Source: Notospermus geniculatus
Lineage: Eukaryota; Nemertea; Pilidiophora; Heteronemertea; Lineidae
DNA: 64,000 nt
Assembly: GCA_002633025.1 (NCBI GenBank)
Contig: NMRB01001457.1
Span: forward strand, 59,129-123,128
Direction of reading: 5' to 3'
Both the position numbers and the translations under genes were made by a program. Under the pieces are notes generated by a model. The model had not been told where the DNA came from and made no database searches. It saw only the letters and a program-made list of their open reading frames with translations. Positions 22,011 to 32,563 of this stretch are shown here, in pieces (the stretch's first letter is position 1; every line of letters starts with the position of its first letter).

Positions 22011-23593
22011 GCATATTTCATTTTTAATCTCTAAGTGGGCTGATCATGACTATTGGTCACTGACCTCTCAGATGTGAAAATACGCCATACCTTCAGTCAC
22101 CTCCAACACAGTTCTATACGTTGGTAATTTAATGGAATCTGTTTGCCTGGACTTACATTGAGACCAACTCCAAACGTACGCATCAACTTTAATATACCTC
22201 ACACCACGTCCTACGACTATAACTCGACCTACACAAATGCTATGGCCAACTTAACTTGAACCTCTTTCTACATCAAAGGATTTAATTTCCTTCTCAGGAG
22301 GAGGATTGAGGAGGCAAACCAAGAGATTGACTCTCAGATAAAAGCCAACCGACGTCCGCCATTTTGCTTCCACGCGATAGCACGATGATACTTAATCACG
22401 TCGGACGTCACGTTACAGTGAACCGCGCGAGAGTAAACACTACATATCAACTATTTGGCCCGGGTAAATACGCTTTCTGGTCTGGGCAAACGGGACGTTA
22501 CATTTACAAATTAGCCGCCAAGATTTATATTAGTAAGTGTCGATGATGCAACGGGCTTATGGTTTGAATTTGCAAGCAACGTTTGGTTTGTCGAAGCAGG
22601 GAACTGTTAGCCTGTACACGACTGTTACGGCCACGCATTCTTACGAATGTATCAAAATGTATCAATTTAACTCATCTGCATATCTGCGTGGATGTAGGTC
22701 ACGGCGTCGTGGCTGTGAGAAAACACCGATCGCAATGTTCGAAGTCGGACCCGGGCACAAAACTGGCCAATATTAGATGCAAGATGCGTTACACATACCT
22801 TTGATACCATTTGTATGATTTCACACAACATTTTAATCATTAACATCGTCCACGGCAACATTTTAAGGTGAGTTAGACGGGATAGAGTCATCGATCTGGC
22901 CGTTCGAGCCGTTCCACATTTCATGTGCCGCCATCTTGGCTTGCGCTAATTTATGCAAATTAGTGCAAACAGTGCAATTTGCGACTCGGGCGCAAAGTTT
23001 TCAACACCTTATCTATGTTTTTCAAAATATATAAACTGACTATTATCGAATATTTACTTTGATATAAATACCTTCATTCCGATTTTGTTGATCAAACACA
23101 CATAAACTGAGTATTTTGGTCATGTTGGTCGCCACGGCGCACTAATTTTGGCGGGAAAATGACACGCTCACTTCCAGGCTCAACGGCGTTAAAACCACCG
23201 CCGTTCACGAAAAATCATGAATGTAGGCTGCGGGATCTGATCATAATGAATCATCTCATGCTCTGATTGGTTCAAACTGTGCACAAATGAATTAGTAATC
23301 AGTGTTCCCAGGTCAGCAAGTATCGGAGCCCGATGATTGGTCAGCTCGCTACTTCCACAAGCTGTCCACGTGAACAGATGCGTGATCGTGGTGAACTGGC
23401 GAATGACGTTGCGCCGTTTGGATCACCGTAAGATGGCACGTCAAGTTGACCCAGTTAAATCATTGCGTTGAAATGCATTACTCGTAACAGTCGTGTGTAG
23501 TGAAAACATCCGAACCACTGTCAGGCAGAAAGACTGTTGTTTACGCGGCAGAGACCGATTGGCGGGAATCACACTCACACCACCACCTGCAGT
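22011..23593. other. Intron or intergenic, no gene recognised
   Basis: It contains octamer-like TTATGCAAATTAGTGCAAA near 22952 and several CGTCA/CCGCC-rich stretches. No exon with both splice sites was found. Regulatory function is not shown. Confidence 0.4.
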
Positions 23594-23763
23594 ATTCACT
23601 CGTTTCCACGACGTAACGTCGCTCTGTTGGGTTGCGCGTTTTGTCCAGCTTTGCGTCATATGACGCCGTCAGCAATCCATTTTGCCGCCCCGGTTTTGCG
23701 TCATGATGTCAACGTCAGCAATGGCGGCCACTGTTGAAGTTACGTCCTGGACACGATGAATTC
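23594..23763. mobile_element. MITE with TTCA(T)CGTTTCCACGACGTAAC termini, copy 1
   Basis: ATTCACTCGTTTCCACGACG at the left and TTACGTCCTGGACACGATGAAT at the right, with interior TGCGTCA and CAGCAATGGCGGCCACTGT. Same family as 42135-42305. Confidence 0.75.
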
Positions 23764-24120
23764 ATACGTAACCTACACTGGGTAATACCTGGGCGGAGAG
23801 AGAGACCTTGGTAATCGCATCCCGCCAAAGGAACCGGAGACGAAACTGGACAATGAATTGGCGAGAGGCCTAATTACTGGACACCCTACGGCAGGGAGTA
23901 ATGGGGATGCCCGGAGAACGCTAAACCTTTCAATAACTGATACACAAATTGACTGAGCGAGAGCTGGCCACTGGGGTAGAGGAAATCCCCCGTCACATCA
24001 TACTAATCTCATTAGATGGACCATTAATGGCGATATTTGCTACTGAAGCAGCCTCTTCCGTTTGACTGTCTGTAAATTAGCTGAGTGAGTGACCAGCTGG
24101 TTCAGGTACGCTGGTGATAT
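23764..24120. other. Intron or intergenic, nothing recognised
   Basis: No gene or repeat was recognised between the two flanking MITEs. Confidence 0.4.
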
Positions 24121-24281
24121 TAGTGAGGTTAAGAAACCATACGTTAACGCTAACGCTAACGTTATTGACATCATTTTGACGTCACAGCGAATGAATCTGT
24201 TGTATTTCTTCGGGGAGTGACGTCATTTTGACGTAATTAGCGTTAGCGTTAGCGTTAACGTGTGGTTTCTTAAACTCACTA
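24121..24281. mobile_element. MITE with AGTGAG-TTAAGAAACC termini
   Basis: TAGTGAGGTTAAGAAACCAT at the left and TGGTTTCTTAAACTCACTA at the right. Internal GCTAAC hexamer arrays (three units per arm) lie next to ATTTTGACGTCA and TGACGTCATTTTGACG. Length is 161 bp, symmetrical, non-coding. Confidence 0.8.
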
Positions 24282-24559
24282 TTTGCTGACACTGCCGGAC
24301 ACAAACCAAGAGTATTTGATGTGTAATTAGATGTTGACCAAACCGTGTTAGGACAGGAAAATAACATTCTGAAATTGGTACTGTGTTGTTCGAAGCGGAA
24401 GCTGGCAGGATCTACACAAACAGTTTGTTTCATTTTCCGAGAGAGCAATGATTCAGTAATTTCAGCGGCCTTTCAAACTAAAAATAAAGTTTTTGACCCT
24501 GCAGTCCGATCAGTAAAGTTTCGTCTAGACTGCCAACTACTGCGTTTGGTAAAATCTAA

Positions 24560-24740
24560 AATCCCTGCTGGCTCTTCACCTCCCACATGGGACAGAAAGC
24601 CATGGTGCCTTGTACCTTGTGCCTTGTAAGGGCAAGTAAAAAGACCCCATGCAAGTGAGGAACATGAGTAGCTTGAGATGGCCTCTTCCGAACTTACCAG
24701 GGCCAAGTATGATTCAGCCCTGACGACGGAATTTACAAAA
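24560..24740 (+). mobile_element. SINE copy lacking its tRNA head
   Basis: GGCTCTTCACCTCCCACATG, AGAAAGCCATGGTGCCTTGT, AGGGCAAGTAAAAAGACCCC, GCTTGAGATGGCCTCTTCCG and TTACCAGGGCCAAG match the body and tail of the 20395 SINE. The B box is missing. Confidence 0.7.
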
Positions 24741-25633
24741 GAAAGGGTCAAATGATGACCTCTCTAAAGTCATACATGTACCAGGCGAAAAATCGGGGGT
24801 CCTAAACGCCGCGATAAAGATGGCTGACGGTTCGACAACCTGCCAAATAAGTTGCCAAAATGACCATCAAACATTGACTAAATTGAGGGAATGGCGACGG
24901 TGTGTCGAAATGAGGGGTTCATCAATACCCATATCCACCCGAAAGACGCTCTCGTATTTACATACATGTAGTGTCATTTGTAGAACAAACATAAGAAGGC
25001 TAAGATAGGAAGGAGAGAGAAACTATTCGGACACAGGTGGAGTTTATTTCTCCACAGGGAAATTATGACAGTTTATCGAAACCCACCAGCACGTGCTACC
25101 GTAAATACATTATATTACAGATAAGCAGATGTTTGAAGTTCAGCAACGGTTAACTTCATTTTCTAAGAGTACAGTTTGATACATGTACATGTACTCATCA
25201 TAGATGAAATAATGGACACCTGTTTTTGTTGATTTCTCCGGCATCTGGCATCATTTTGATACAGTCAGTGTTTATTATCTTTTGATGGCACCTATTAGGA
25301 GGAGATTAGATAATCTCCTCCTGCACCTATATAATTCTTTAGTTCGGTATTTCAAGCAAAGCTGTTGTCCATTAACATTTTTCCATGAGGACCCGTCATC
25401 AGAACCTGTGGCAGAGCAGTCCCTTATCGTATTACCACTCCAGAAAGCCCACGTCCAGCAACAAGGGGAATACTACGCCCTAGATAATCCTCTTTATAGC
25501 ATAAAGCCGTGGATTGGTCCCTCACGATAATTACAACGGTCGGGACGTGGTTCGAAGCAGCCAGACAGTATCAGGGGAAAGAGAGGTTCATTGGTTGAAC
25601 TTTTAGCAATGTGGTCGTCTGAACAACCGTGTT
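24741..25633. other. Intron or intergenic, one palindrome
   Basis: The only clear structure is the perfect palindrome AGGAGGAGATTA-GA-TAATCTCCTCCT at 25297-25322. No exon was recognised. Confidence 0.45.
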
Positions 25634-25760
25634 TACAATTTGACGTCATAGACGTAAGCCATAACGTCCACGTCATTATGGACGACGTTGTGGCGTGCAT
25701 TTCTTCCCTGTGACGTCAAATCCTGGTGGCGGCCTCTAACGGCAGGAAAGGCTCTCATTG
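25634..25760. mobile_element. CRE-MITE copy D, left arm missing
   Basis: TTTGACGTCATAGACGTAAG through CTGTGACGTCAAATCCTGG to GGCCTCTAACGGCAGGAAAG. It carries two TGACGTCA sites and lies about 500 bp upstream of the receptor coding exon, within the presumed intron. Confidence 0.75.
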
Positions 25761-26123
25761 ACGTATAGATCCATGGGTAACGAACAAAAACACTTCGTAA
25801 AGAGTCACAGAACGAAGCCAGCGTGTCTCAAGTTGTTTTTCACTGCGGACCAGATGAAAATAAGCCGATGATAAAAGAGCAAGCTCTCTTTACTTGGACT
25901 GGATTATTTGGGACTTGGGCCCAGTTCACGAGATTGGGGCACATCATTGGCGACACCTTATGAAATACTAGTATCAGGGAAATATTTGATTCAGCGATTT
26001 CATATTTGCATGATGCATAATATTTTTTCTGTAGAATCATCAGTCTGGGATGCCACTGAAGATATTTTGAATACTTGATATACCACAAGCAGTACAATAA
26101 GATTTCTCCTCTTATCTTTACAG

Positions 26124-26286
26124 GTTGTGAGAGACGCCTTGGAAGAAGTAGCCTCGTCTAACAATGAATGGAGTAGGATGGGAACCTGGTAATCTCAGAA
26201 TGCGACAACTAATCATTGAAGCCATAGCAATACGAGGATTCTATTAGATTTTTCAATTGGATTTCGTGGGACGATAAAATAAAAGA
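26124..26286 (+). other. Receptor 5' UTR segment of the main exon
   Basis: A polypyrimidine tract ending TTATCTTTACAG (acceptor at 26122-26123) begins the exon. The leader contains one upstream open frame (26164-26247) that ends 39 bases before the receptor ATG. Choosing 26287 as start leaves a 55-residue extracellular N terminus, normal for this receptor family. Confidence 0.65.
26164..26247 (+). CDS. Upstream ORF in the receptor leader, 27 codons
   Basis: ATG AAT GGA GTA GGA ... TAT TAG. It has A at -3 of its ATG (ACAATGA) and is entirely upstream of the main start. It is probably regulatory: translation of an uORF would reduce initiation at the receptor ATG. No peptide function is suggested. 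Confidence 0.4.
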   Translation: MNGVGWEPGNLRMRQLIIEAIAIRGFY

Positions 26287-27307
26287 ATGGCGTACGTTCG
26301 CTCTACGCCACTTCCTATTCCAATGGATGTAGTCAAATACGTCGATGGTAACCTCCCTTTAAACATATCTCTGAACGATTCAGGGGATTCGTTAGAAGGG
26401 AACGATACCTGTGAAGACCCTTTCCCTCGAAATGAAGCCCTGGCGCGGATGGAGGTTGTGGTACAATCTATAATATTCGTCCTCGCTCTTGGAGGCAATT
26501 CGACAGTATTAGTGGTCCTCGCTCTTCGGAAAAAGAAACTTTCAAGAATGCATATGTTTATAATGCATTTAAGTTTAGCGGATTTGTTTGTAGCCTTTTT
26601 CAATGTCCTACCACAGATTGCTTGGGACGCCACCTATCGGTTCCAAGGCGGGGATTTCATGTGCCGTTTTGTTAAGTACACTCAGATCGTCGCCATGTAC
26701 GCGTCGAGTTACGTTTTAGTCGCGACGGCGTTGGATCGTTACACGGCGATCGTGTACCCATTGACGACGCATACTTGGTCGCAGAGACGGATTGCCCTGA
26801 TGGTCGGCGCTGCTTGGGGACTCTCGCTTATTTTTTCCGTACCTCAGCCGATATTCTTCTCAATGCAGGAAGTAGTGCCGAATTGGACATGTCCCGTCTA
26901 TGACTGCTGGATGGAAGAAAGCGACGTAGCATTCACACGGATGTACGTGACCTCCTTTCTATCGCTTGTCTATTTCATCCCATTAATAATCCTTATATTC
27001 AGCTATGGACGAATATGCTGTATCGTCTGGCACAGTATGGGAGCCAGGGAGACCCCCAGTCCCTCCTCCCGCCCAAATACCCCACACATCCTCAGCAAGG
27101 AGGCACAGAAGGGACTTAGCCTGCAGTATGAGGAAAAACTCTTGCGGAAGAGCGAGGCGCCCCGAGCCCATGTACGAGGCATTTCTAATGCTAAGATGAA
27201 AACAATAAAACTGACACTGGCCGTCATACTCTGCTACCAAGTATGCTGGTCACCATTTTTCTTGGCGCAGATGTATTGGGCGTGGGCGCCAAATCCATAC
27301 TACAGCA
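26287..27307 (+). CDS. Vasopressin/oxytocin-type GPCR, exon with TM1-TM6
   Basis: Encodes residues 1-340 of a class-A GPCR that would bind a vasopressin/oxytocin-like nonapeptide at the plasma membrane. Seen directly: N-glycosylation sites N26 and N39 in the N terminus; TM1 about 56-80 with the GN motif (N71); TM2 with LSLAD (D99); C126 before TM3 for the ECL2 disulfide (C202 or C207); DRY at 150-152; W177 in TM4; P232 in TM5; a long basic/serine-rich third loop (249-304); and TM6 about 309-333 with CWSP. The KYTQIVAMYASSYVLVATAL stretch of TM3 resembles vasopressin receptors. The exon ends AGC A|GTAAGTAT (phase 1), the conserved TM6/TM7 intron of this family. Open frame beyond 27307 is intron read-through. 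Related neuropeptide-S/CCAP receptors are the main alternative. Confidence 0.85.
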
Positions 27308-28276
27308 GTAAGTATATCAAATGTCATTTTCTTTTCCCTAACCCAAACTCAAACCATAACCACCATTCCTATTAACCTGTACAGTGTCGGTGTTGTCTGT
27401 GGCGTAGAGTAGTAGCTTATGTGTGCTATGGACAGGAACACGTACAACTAGGGAACAACATCTGTGAAAGACATTCTGGAGGCACCTGGCAGCAGAAATA
27501 GCACCTTCTCTACACAAATGGCACCTTTTCAATACATGAGGCACCTTCACAATACAAATGGCTCCTTTCAATTCAAATGGCTCCTTTCAATACAAATGGC
27601 TCCTTTCAATACAAATGGCGGCTTTCAATACAAATGGCACCTTCATAATACAAATAGCACAGCACCTTCCAATAGAAATGCAGCATCGGAGTATACAAAT
27701 TTTCTGAGAAGTGTTGACCTGTAAGAATGTGGTAAGTATTGTAGAGACAGAAGACAGGGTTGTCTTGCTCCACTGAGAAAGGTTCTTGGACAACCATTTT
27801 CAACGAGGTTCTGCAGTAAAGCGAAGAAGAAATTCATGCATATGACCAAAGACCGGGTCATCAGAACTTGCACCTCCAGTCGATCATTGCCTCTAATTAC
27901 GCCTTCTTAGTTTGCCCGGCAGTCTGTCTGTAGCTTCGCAGCCTCGGAGAACGACACTTATTCCAAATGGGTTTACTAAAGGCAATATAAGTTACCTTGG
28001 GGCGATCGGGAGGCCGGAGGAAAGTGGCCCTTTTATGTGAGGGACGTGTAATATTTCCTACTTGACCAGAAGGCGTGCTTCATCAACAGATGTGCCCGCC
28101 TGACCCTCGTTATTGATTCACCTGTGACCTTCGGCTGTCCACCTAGCTGCTTTTGTGGTTGTACTGGATATGACTACATTTTCAACATATCTCAAGTGCC
28201 ATGTTGGCAAATGTCTTTGTCATTTTGTAACTTTCCTCATAGGTCCAGAGAGCACAGCTTCCCCTTCTCCTACAGA
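26838..28276 (+). repeat. First copy of a 1.4-kb duplicated block (exon 3' half plus intron)
   Basis: From CGTACCTCAGCCG in TM4 through the TM6 exon end, the CAATACAAATGGC intronic minisatellite and about 750 bp of intron, ending CTCCTACAGA at a single N (28277). The same series starts again at 28278 and ends with the same CTCCTACAGA at 29895. See the finding on unmerged haplotypes. Confidence 0.9.
27500..27670. repeat. Intronic minisatellite (TTTCAATACAAATGGC-type)
   Basis: About seven imperfect units of 16-20 bases built on CAATACAAATGGCTCC/ACC. The second haplotype copy at 28955-29110 has a different number and order of units, as expected for an unstable array. Confidence 0.85.
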
Positions 28277-28277
28277 N
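28277..28277. other. Single-base assembly gap (N) at a contig join
   Basis: The N falls exactly between the end of one duplicated block and the start of the other. Three other Ns (30199, 58984, 60613) lie in poly-C tracts instead. Confidence 0.9.
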
Positions 28278-29895
28278 CGTACCTCAGCCGATATTCTTCT
28301 CAATGCAGGAAGTAGTGCCGAATTGGACATGTCCCGTCTATGACTGCTGGATGGAAGAAAGCGACGTAGCATTCACACGGATGTACGTGACCTCCTTTCT
28401 ATCGCTTGTCTATTTCATCCCATTAATAATCCTTATATTCAGCTATGGACGAATATGCTGTATCGTTTGGCACAGTATGGGAGCCAGGGAGACCCCCAGT
28501 CCCTCCTCCCGCCCAAATACCCCACACATCCTCAGCAAGGAGGCACAGAAGGGACTTAGCCTGCAGTATGAGGAAAAACTCTTGCGGAAGAGCGAGGCGC
28601 CCCGAGCCCATGTACGAGGCATTTCTAATGCTAAGATGAAAACAATAAAACTGACACTGGCCGTCATACTCTGCTACCAAGTATGCTGGTCACCATTTTT
28701 CTTGGCGCAGATGTATTGGGCGTGGGCGCCAAATCCATACTACAGCAGTAAGTATATCAAATGTAATTTTCTTTACCCTAACCCAAACTCAAACCATAAC
28801 CACCATTCCTATTAACCTGTACAGTGTCGGTGTTGTCTGTGGCGTAGAGTAGTAGCTTATGTGTGCTATGGACAGGAACACGTACAACCAGGGAACAACA
28901 TCTGTAAAAGACATTCTGGAGGCACCTGGCAGCAGAAATAGCACCTTCTCTACACAAATGGCACCTTTTCAATACAAGGCATGAGGCACCTTCACAATAC
29001 AAATGGCTCTTTTCAATACAAATGGCTCCTTTCAATACAAATGGCGCCTTTCAATACAAATGGCACCTTCACAATACAAATAGCACAGCACCTTCCAATA
29101 GAAATGCAGCATCGGAGTATACAAATTTTCTGAGAAATGCTGACCTGTAAGAATGTGGTAAGTATTGTAGAGACAGAAGACAGGCCGGGAAGACAGGGTT
29201 GTCTTGCTCCACTGAGAAGGTTCTCGGACAACCATTTTCAACAAAGTACTGCAGGAAAGCGGTAAAGAAGAAATTCATGCATATGACCAAAAACAAGTGT
29301 AAAGTTTTTCAGTGTTTCCATGTGTCAGTGTTCCCCCTATTGTTCTGGAAAAACTAGGAGATAGATCGACACATTTCTCTCTGTGTCATCCATTGTCGAG
29401 TCGCGGCTTATTCTGTCAGACAATAGCAGGGGAACACTCGCAGATGGGGAACACTGAAAAACGTTACACCGGGTCATCAGAACTTGCACCCCCAGTCGAT
29501 CATTGCCACTAATGACGCCTTCTTAGTTTGCCCGGCAGTCTGTCTATAGCTTCGCAGCCTCGGAGAACGACACTTATTCCAAATGGGTTTACCAAGGCAA
29601 TATAAGTTACCTTGGGGCGATCGGGAGGCCGGAGGAAAGTGGCCCTTTTATATGAGGGACGTGTAATATTTCCTACTTGACCAGAAGGCGTGCTTCATCA
29701 ACAGATGTGCCCGCCTGACCCTCGTTATTGATTGATTCACCTGTGACCTTCGGCTGTCGACCTACCAAAAGCCGGCTTTTGTGGTTGTAAGCTTACATTT
29801 TCAACATATCTCAAGTGCCATGTTGGCAAATGTCTTTGTCATTTTGTAACTTTCCTCATAGGTCCAGAGGGCACAGCTTCCCCTTCTCCTACAGA
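28278..29895 (+). pseudogene. Second copy of the block: receptor exon part, probable unmerged allele
   Basis: 28278-28747 repeats the receptor coding sequence from TM4 to the exon-1 donor with only one silent C-to-T change seen (ATCGTC to ATCGTT). The following intron differs by many substitutions and indels, and by a 171-bp MITE at 29298-29468. It lacks the start codon and TM1-TM3. It should not be annotated as a second receptor: most likely it is the other haplotype of the same locus placed in series. A real partial tandem duplication is the alternative. Confidence 0.75.
29298..29468. mobile_element. TGTAA MITE present in one copy of the duplicated block only
   Basis: Termini TGTAAAGTTTTTCAGTGTTT and AACACTGAAAAACGTTACA, followed by CCGGG. 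The other copy of the block reads GACCAAAGACCGGGTCATC straight through at 27843. Same family as 7274-7410. Confidence 0.8.
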
Positions 29896-30429
29896 AAGTG
29901 GGGATCTGGGCCAAATTCCAGCATTTAGTAAGTTCACCTAAGGTATGAGTTTAATAAAAGGGTCGTGAATAAGATGTACTAGACTCAGTAGACTATTCTT
30001 GAACATCGAAGGCATCACGTTTTGAAGCGGAAGACCAATAAAAGAAGACATTACTATTCTTCTCTGAATTTAAACTGCACAAAGTATCACAGACAGCATG
30101 CACCTTATTTACTGCCCTTGTTTTAGGCTGACACTTTCAGAATGTTTGAAGATTTCTGCTCGCTGGTTTTCGACCCCCCCCCCCCCCCCCACCCCCCTNC
30201 GACCCCCCCCCCCCCCGCACACACCGTTTGGTTTTGCTCCAAGCTTTAATACGTTCACTGGTTTGACCTGAGTCGATACTTATTGGTTTCGAACACCAGT
30301 TATAGACAACAGCCACCGGCAAACTTGCCTATAGCCCTTTCCCGATGACTTCCATTAGTCATGACACAACTTAATTACCTCACTTACTAGATCACGTCCG
30401 TCGGATACTCCGCCACGGAACTCACCACG
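29896..30429. other. Receptor intron with poly-C tract and gap
   Basis: C runs at 30173-30215 interrupted by an N at 30199. An apparent glycine-rich minus-strand frame comes only from the poly-C. No exon was found. Confidence 0.5.
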
Positions 30430-30840
30430 CTGCAGTGGCTCAGGGGGTACGACCTGCTGTTAGGAGCTATGACGGTCGGCCGTACTCGCTGAAAGGACTC
30501 AACAAATTGCTCTAGATCAGGGCTAGCGACCCTACCGTTAGGAGCTATCAGGTGGGCCCCACTCGCTCGCTACAGGGCCTCCCCAAATTGTTGTGGCTCA
30601 GGAGGTAGCAACCCTACCGTTGGGAGCTATCACACCGGGCCCTATACTCGTTACAAGGACAGCCCCAAATTGCTGTGGCTCAGGGGGTAGCGACCCATCT
30701 GTTGGGAGATCACAGTGGGCCCTACCTACTCGCTACAAGGACTCCCCAAATTGCTGTGGCTTTGGCGCAGCGACCCTACCTTTAGGGGCTATCGTAGTGG
30801 GCCCTACTCGCTGCAAGGACCCCCCAAATTGCTCCCCAAA
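30430..30840. repeat. About 81-bp satellite-like array, 5 units
   Basis: Units carry TGGCTCAGGGGGTAGCGACC, GTTGGGAGCTATCA, GTGGGCCCTACTCG and AGGACTCCCCAAATTGCTG in that order, with unit starts near 30433, 30512, 30592, 30674 and 30756. The units are 75-90% alike. The plus-strand open frame across it reflects the period of 27 codons and is not supported as coding. Confidence 0.9.
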
Positions 30841-32563
30841 TACTAGTAACACACAGAGTGTAACTGTTATACTAAAAACAACTATCCTGCACCGCACCCC
30901 ACACGAAAGCACGCACAAACCATTGATATTGAGATGATACGTTTTCGTCGGCATGTGTGATAGGCAAATGCGGGGAAAATAACATGAAACCTCCTCTCTT
31001 ATCTATTTTGGATGAAACTGAACAATCAAGAAGATGCCTTCACGATCGATGTCTGTCTGACCGAATCAGATTTCTCAAAGGAAAGCACGCGAATGCTTCC
31101 CATCCACTTCCCAGCTTTGCCTCCCATTTTTGCCCACGTTGTTTTGCAATGCATCCACTGATGCTTATTGCCATCATTCACTGACTTTGTCAGTTTTTTC
31201 CTCCAGCATTCTATAAAAAATAGATAAGTTCGCTTGTCTAGTTTTGATTCTGCTCAGGACCACTAACACGGCATTCATATCCGTCCAAACCAGAATGTTC
31301 CCTCTCATGTTTGTTGCTCGTAAAATGGTCATTTTTAGTGCAGCTTTGACTGTTGGCGATGCAGTGCGTGAACCGAGTGACGTTAAGACGATCGTGATCC
31401 GCACTTGTGGACAAATTGATCGTTTGTGGTTTACCAAAGATGACACGCTGGTAGAGAGAAGTGTCGGACAGACATAGCAGATGCTTATTTAGCTGTCAAA
31501 ACGGACGTCGCGGGAATTGATGAAGTCAAAAGTTCGGAGTTGCCCAGGAAATTTGTATGTCTACGACGCACTGACACCAACCATGTTTAACGTGAAAACG
31601 TTGCCATGCCTCCACCGAGGAATATGTATTCTGTCTCCAGCCATCAGGGTCGGCCGCATAGAAACTCCGCTATGAGTGCTTCGACAGCCTATCGGTGTTA
31701 AAATGCATGGAAAAATGTACAGCACTATCGGCAGATGGGCTCCGCTAGCGCTAGCGGGGTTTCTATATATGCGAATTGAATAAAGCCAGTGAACGTACGG
31801 ACCCGCCAGTTCCACATGTCCAACGGAAGCGCCATGAACGAGGCCCTAGATTTTCGAGTAGGGCCTCATTAGTGATCACAAAGGCTACCAACACGTTCAA
31901 TAGAATAACCTTCCTCCCCTTGCATTTCCTTAACAGTAAACGCTTCACTGTCTAGTTTTTAATAACATCACTTTTATCAAAAATCCTATCTTATATATCC
32001 TAACTTCCATCGCCCACATTCATTCATATTTAACAAATTCTTATAACTCTATTATTCGAGGTCATCGAAATTTGGTTTTCTAACAACAATACATTTTTCT
32101 CCTTTTTCCCATTTTCTAATCTTCATGGTCTTGACTTACGAATTTCCTTGTAATTTTCTAACCAAAGCTAAACTTAGTCTTTTGTCTTTATAACATAATC
32201 GATATTTTCTTAGTCCTACCTGTATCATGTACGTCATCCTTGATCCTTAACCATTATATTCTGCCCCTGGCCAAATCAGGTCTCAACGAAGTTAATAAAC
32301 CGCTTACACCAAGGGCTTCCTTTGATGTCACCGAAGCTAATACTCGCCGATACACCAGGAATCTGAAAAGGATTATCAATGCATTGTTTCCAGGAGTTTG
32401 ACTGCAGTATTACGTGTAGAAGGCAACTTAATTTAGTCTAAACCTGCTGTAAAGTATAGCCTCTGAGTTCTGATACTTCACTAATAATTGATGGTCCGAC
32501 TTCGAATGACTTTGGGGGCTTCAAATTCTTCAGGATCGGTATTCCTAAAACTACTTAATGCTG
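30841..32563. other. Receptor intron, no exon recognised
   Basis: Contains a local inverted pair (GGCCGCATAGAAACTCCGC near 31650 with GCGGGGTTTCTATATATGC near 31755), probably a small MITE. A minus-strand frame at 31174-31446 was considered as retroelement coding and not accepted. Confidence 0.45.

Noticed and set aside
28303-28815. Open frame identical to the second half of the receptor, as a second receptor gene
   Set aside because: It starts inside TM4 at an assembly N, has one silent change from 26838 onward, and its flanks repeat the same intron. An unmerged allele explains it better.
30137-30322. Glycine-rich minus-strand protein
   Set aside because: Produced by translation of a poly-C tract containing an N.
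31174-31446. Minus-strand 90-codon frame with VWTD-like sequence, considered as a retroelement fragment
   Set aside because: Only one short resemblance to BEL/Pao-type WTD sequence; no adjacent protease, reverse transcriptase or LTR was seen.
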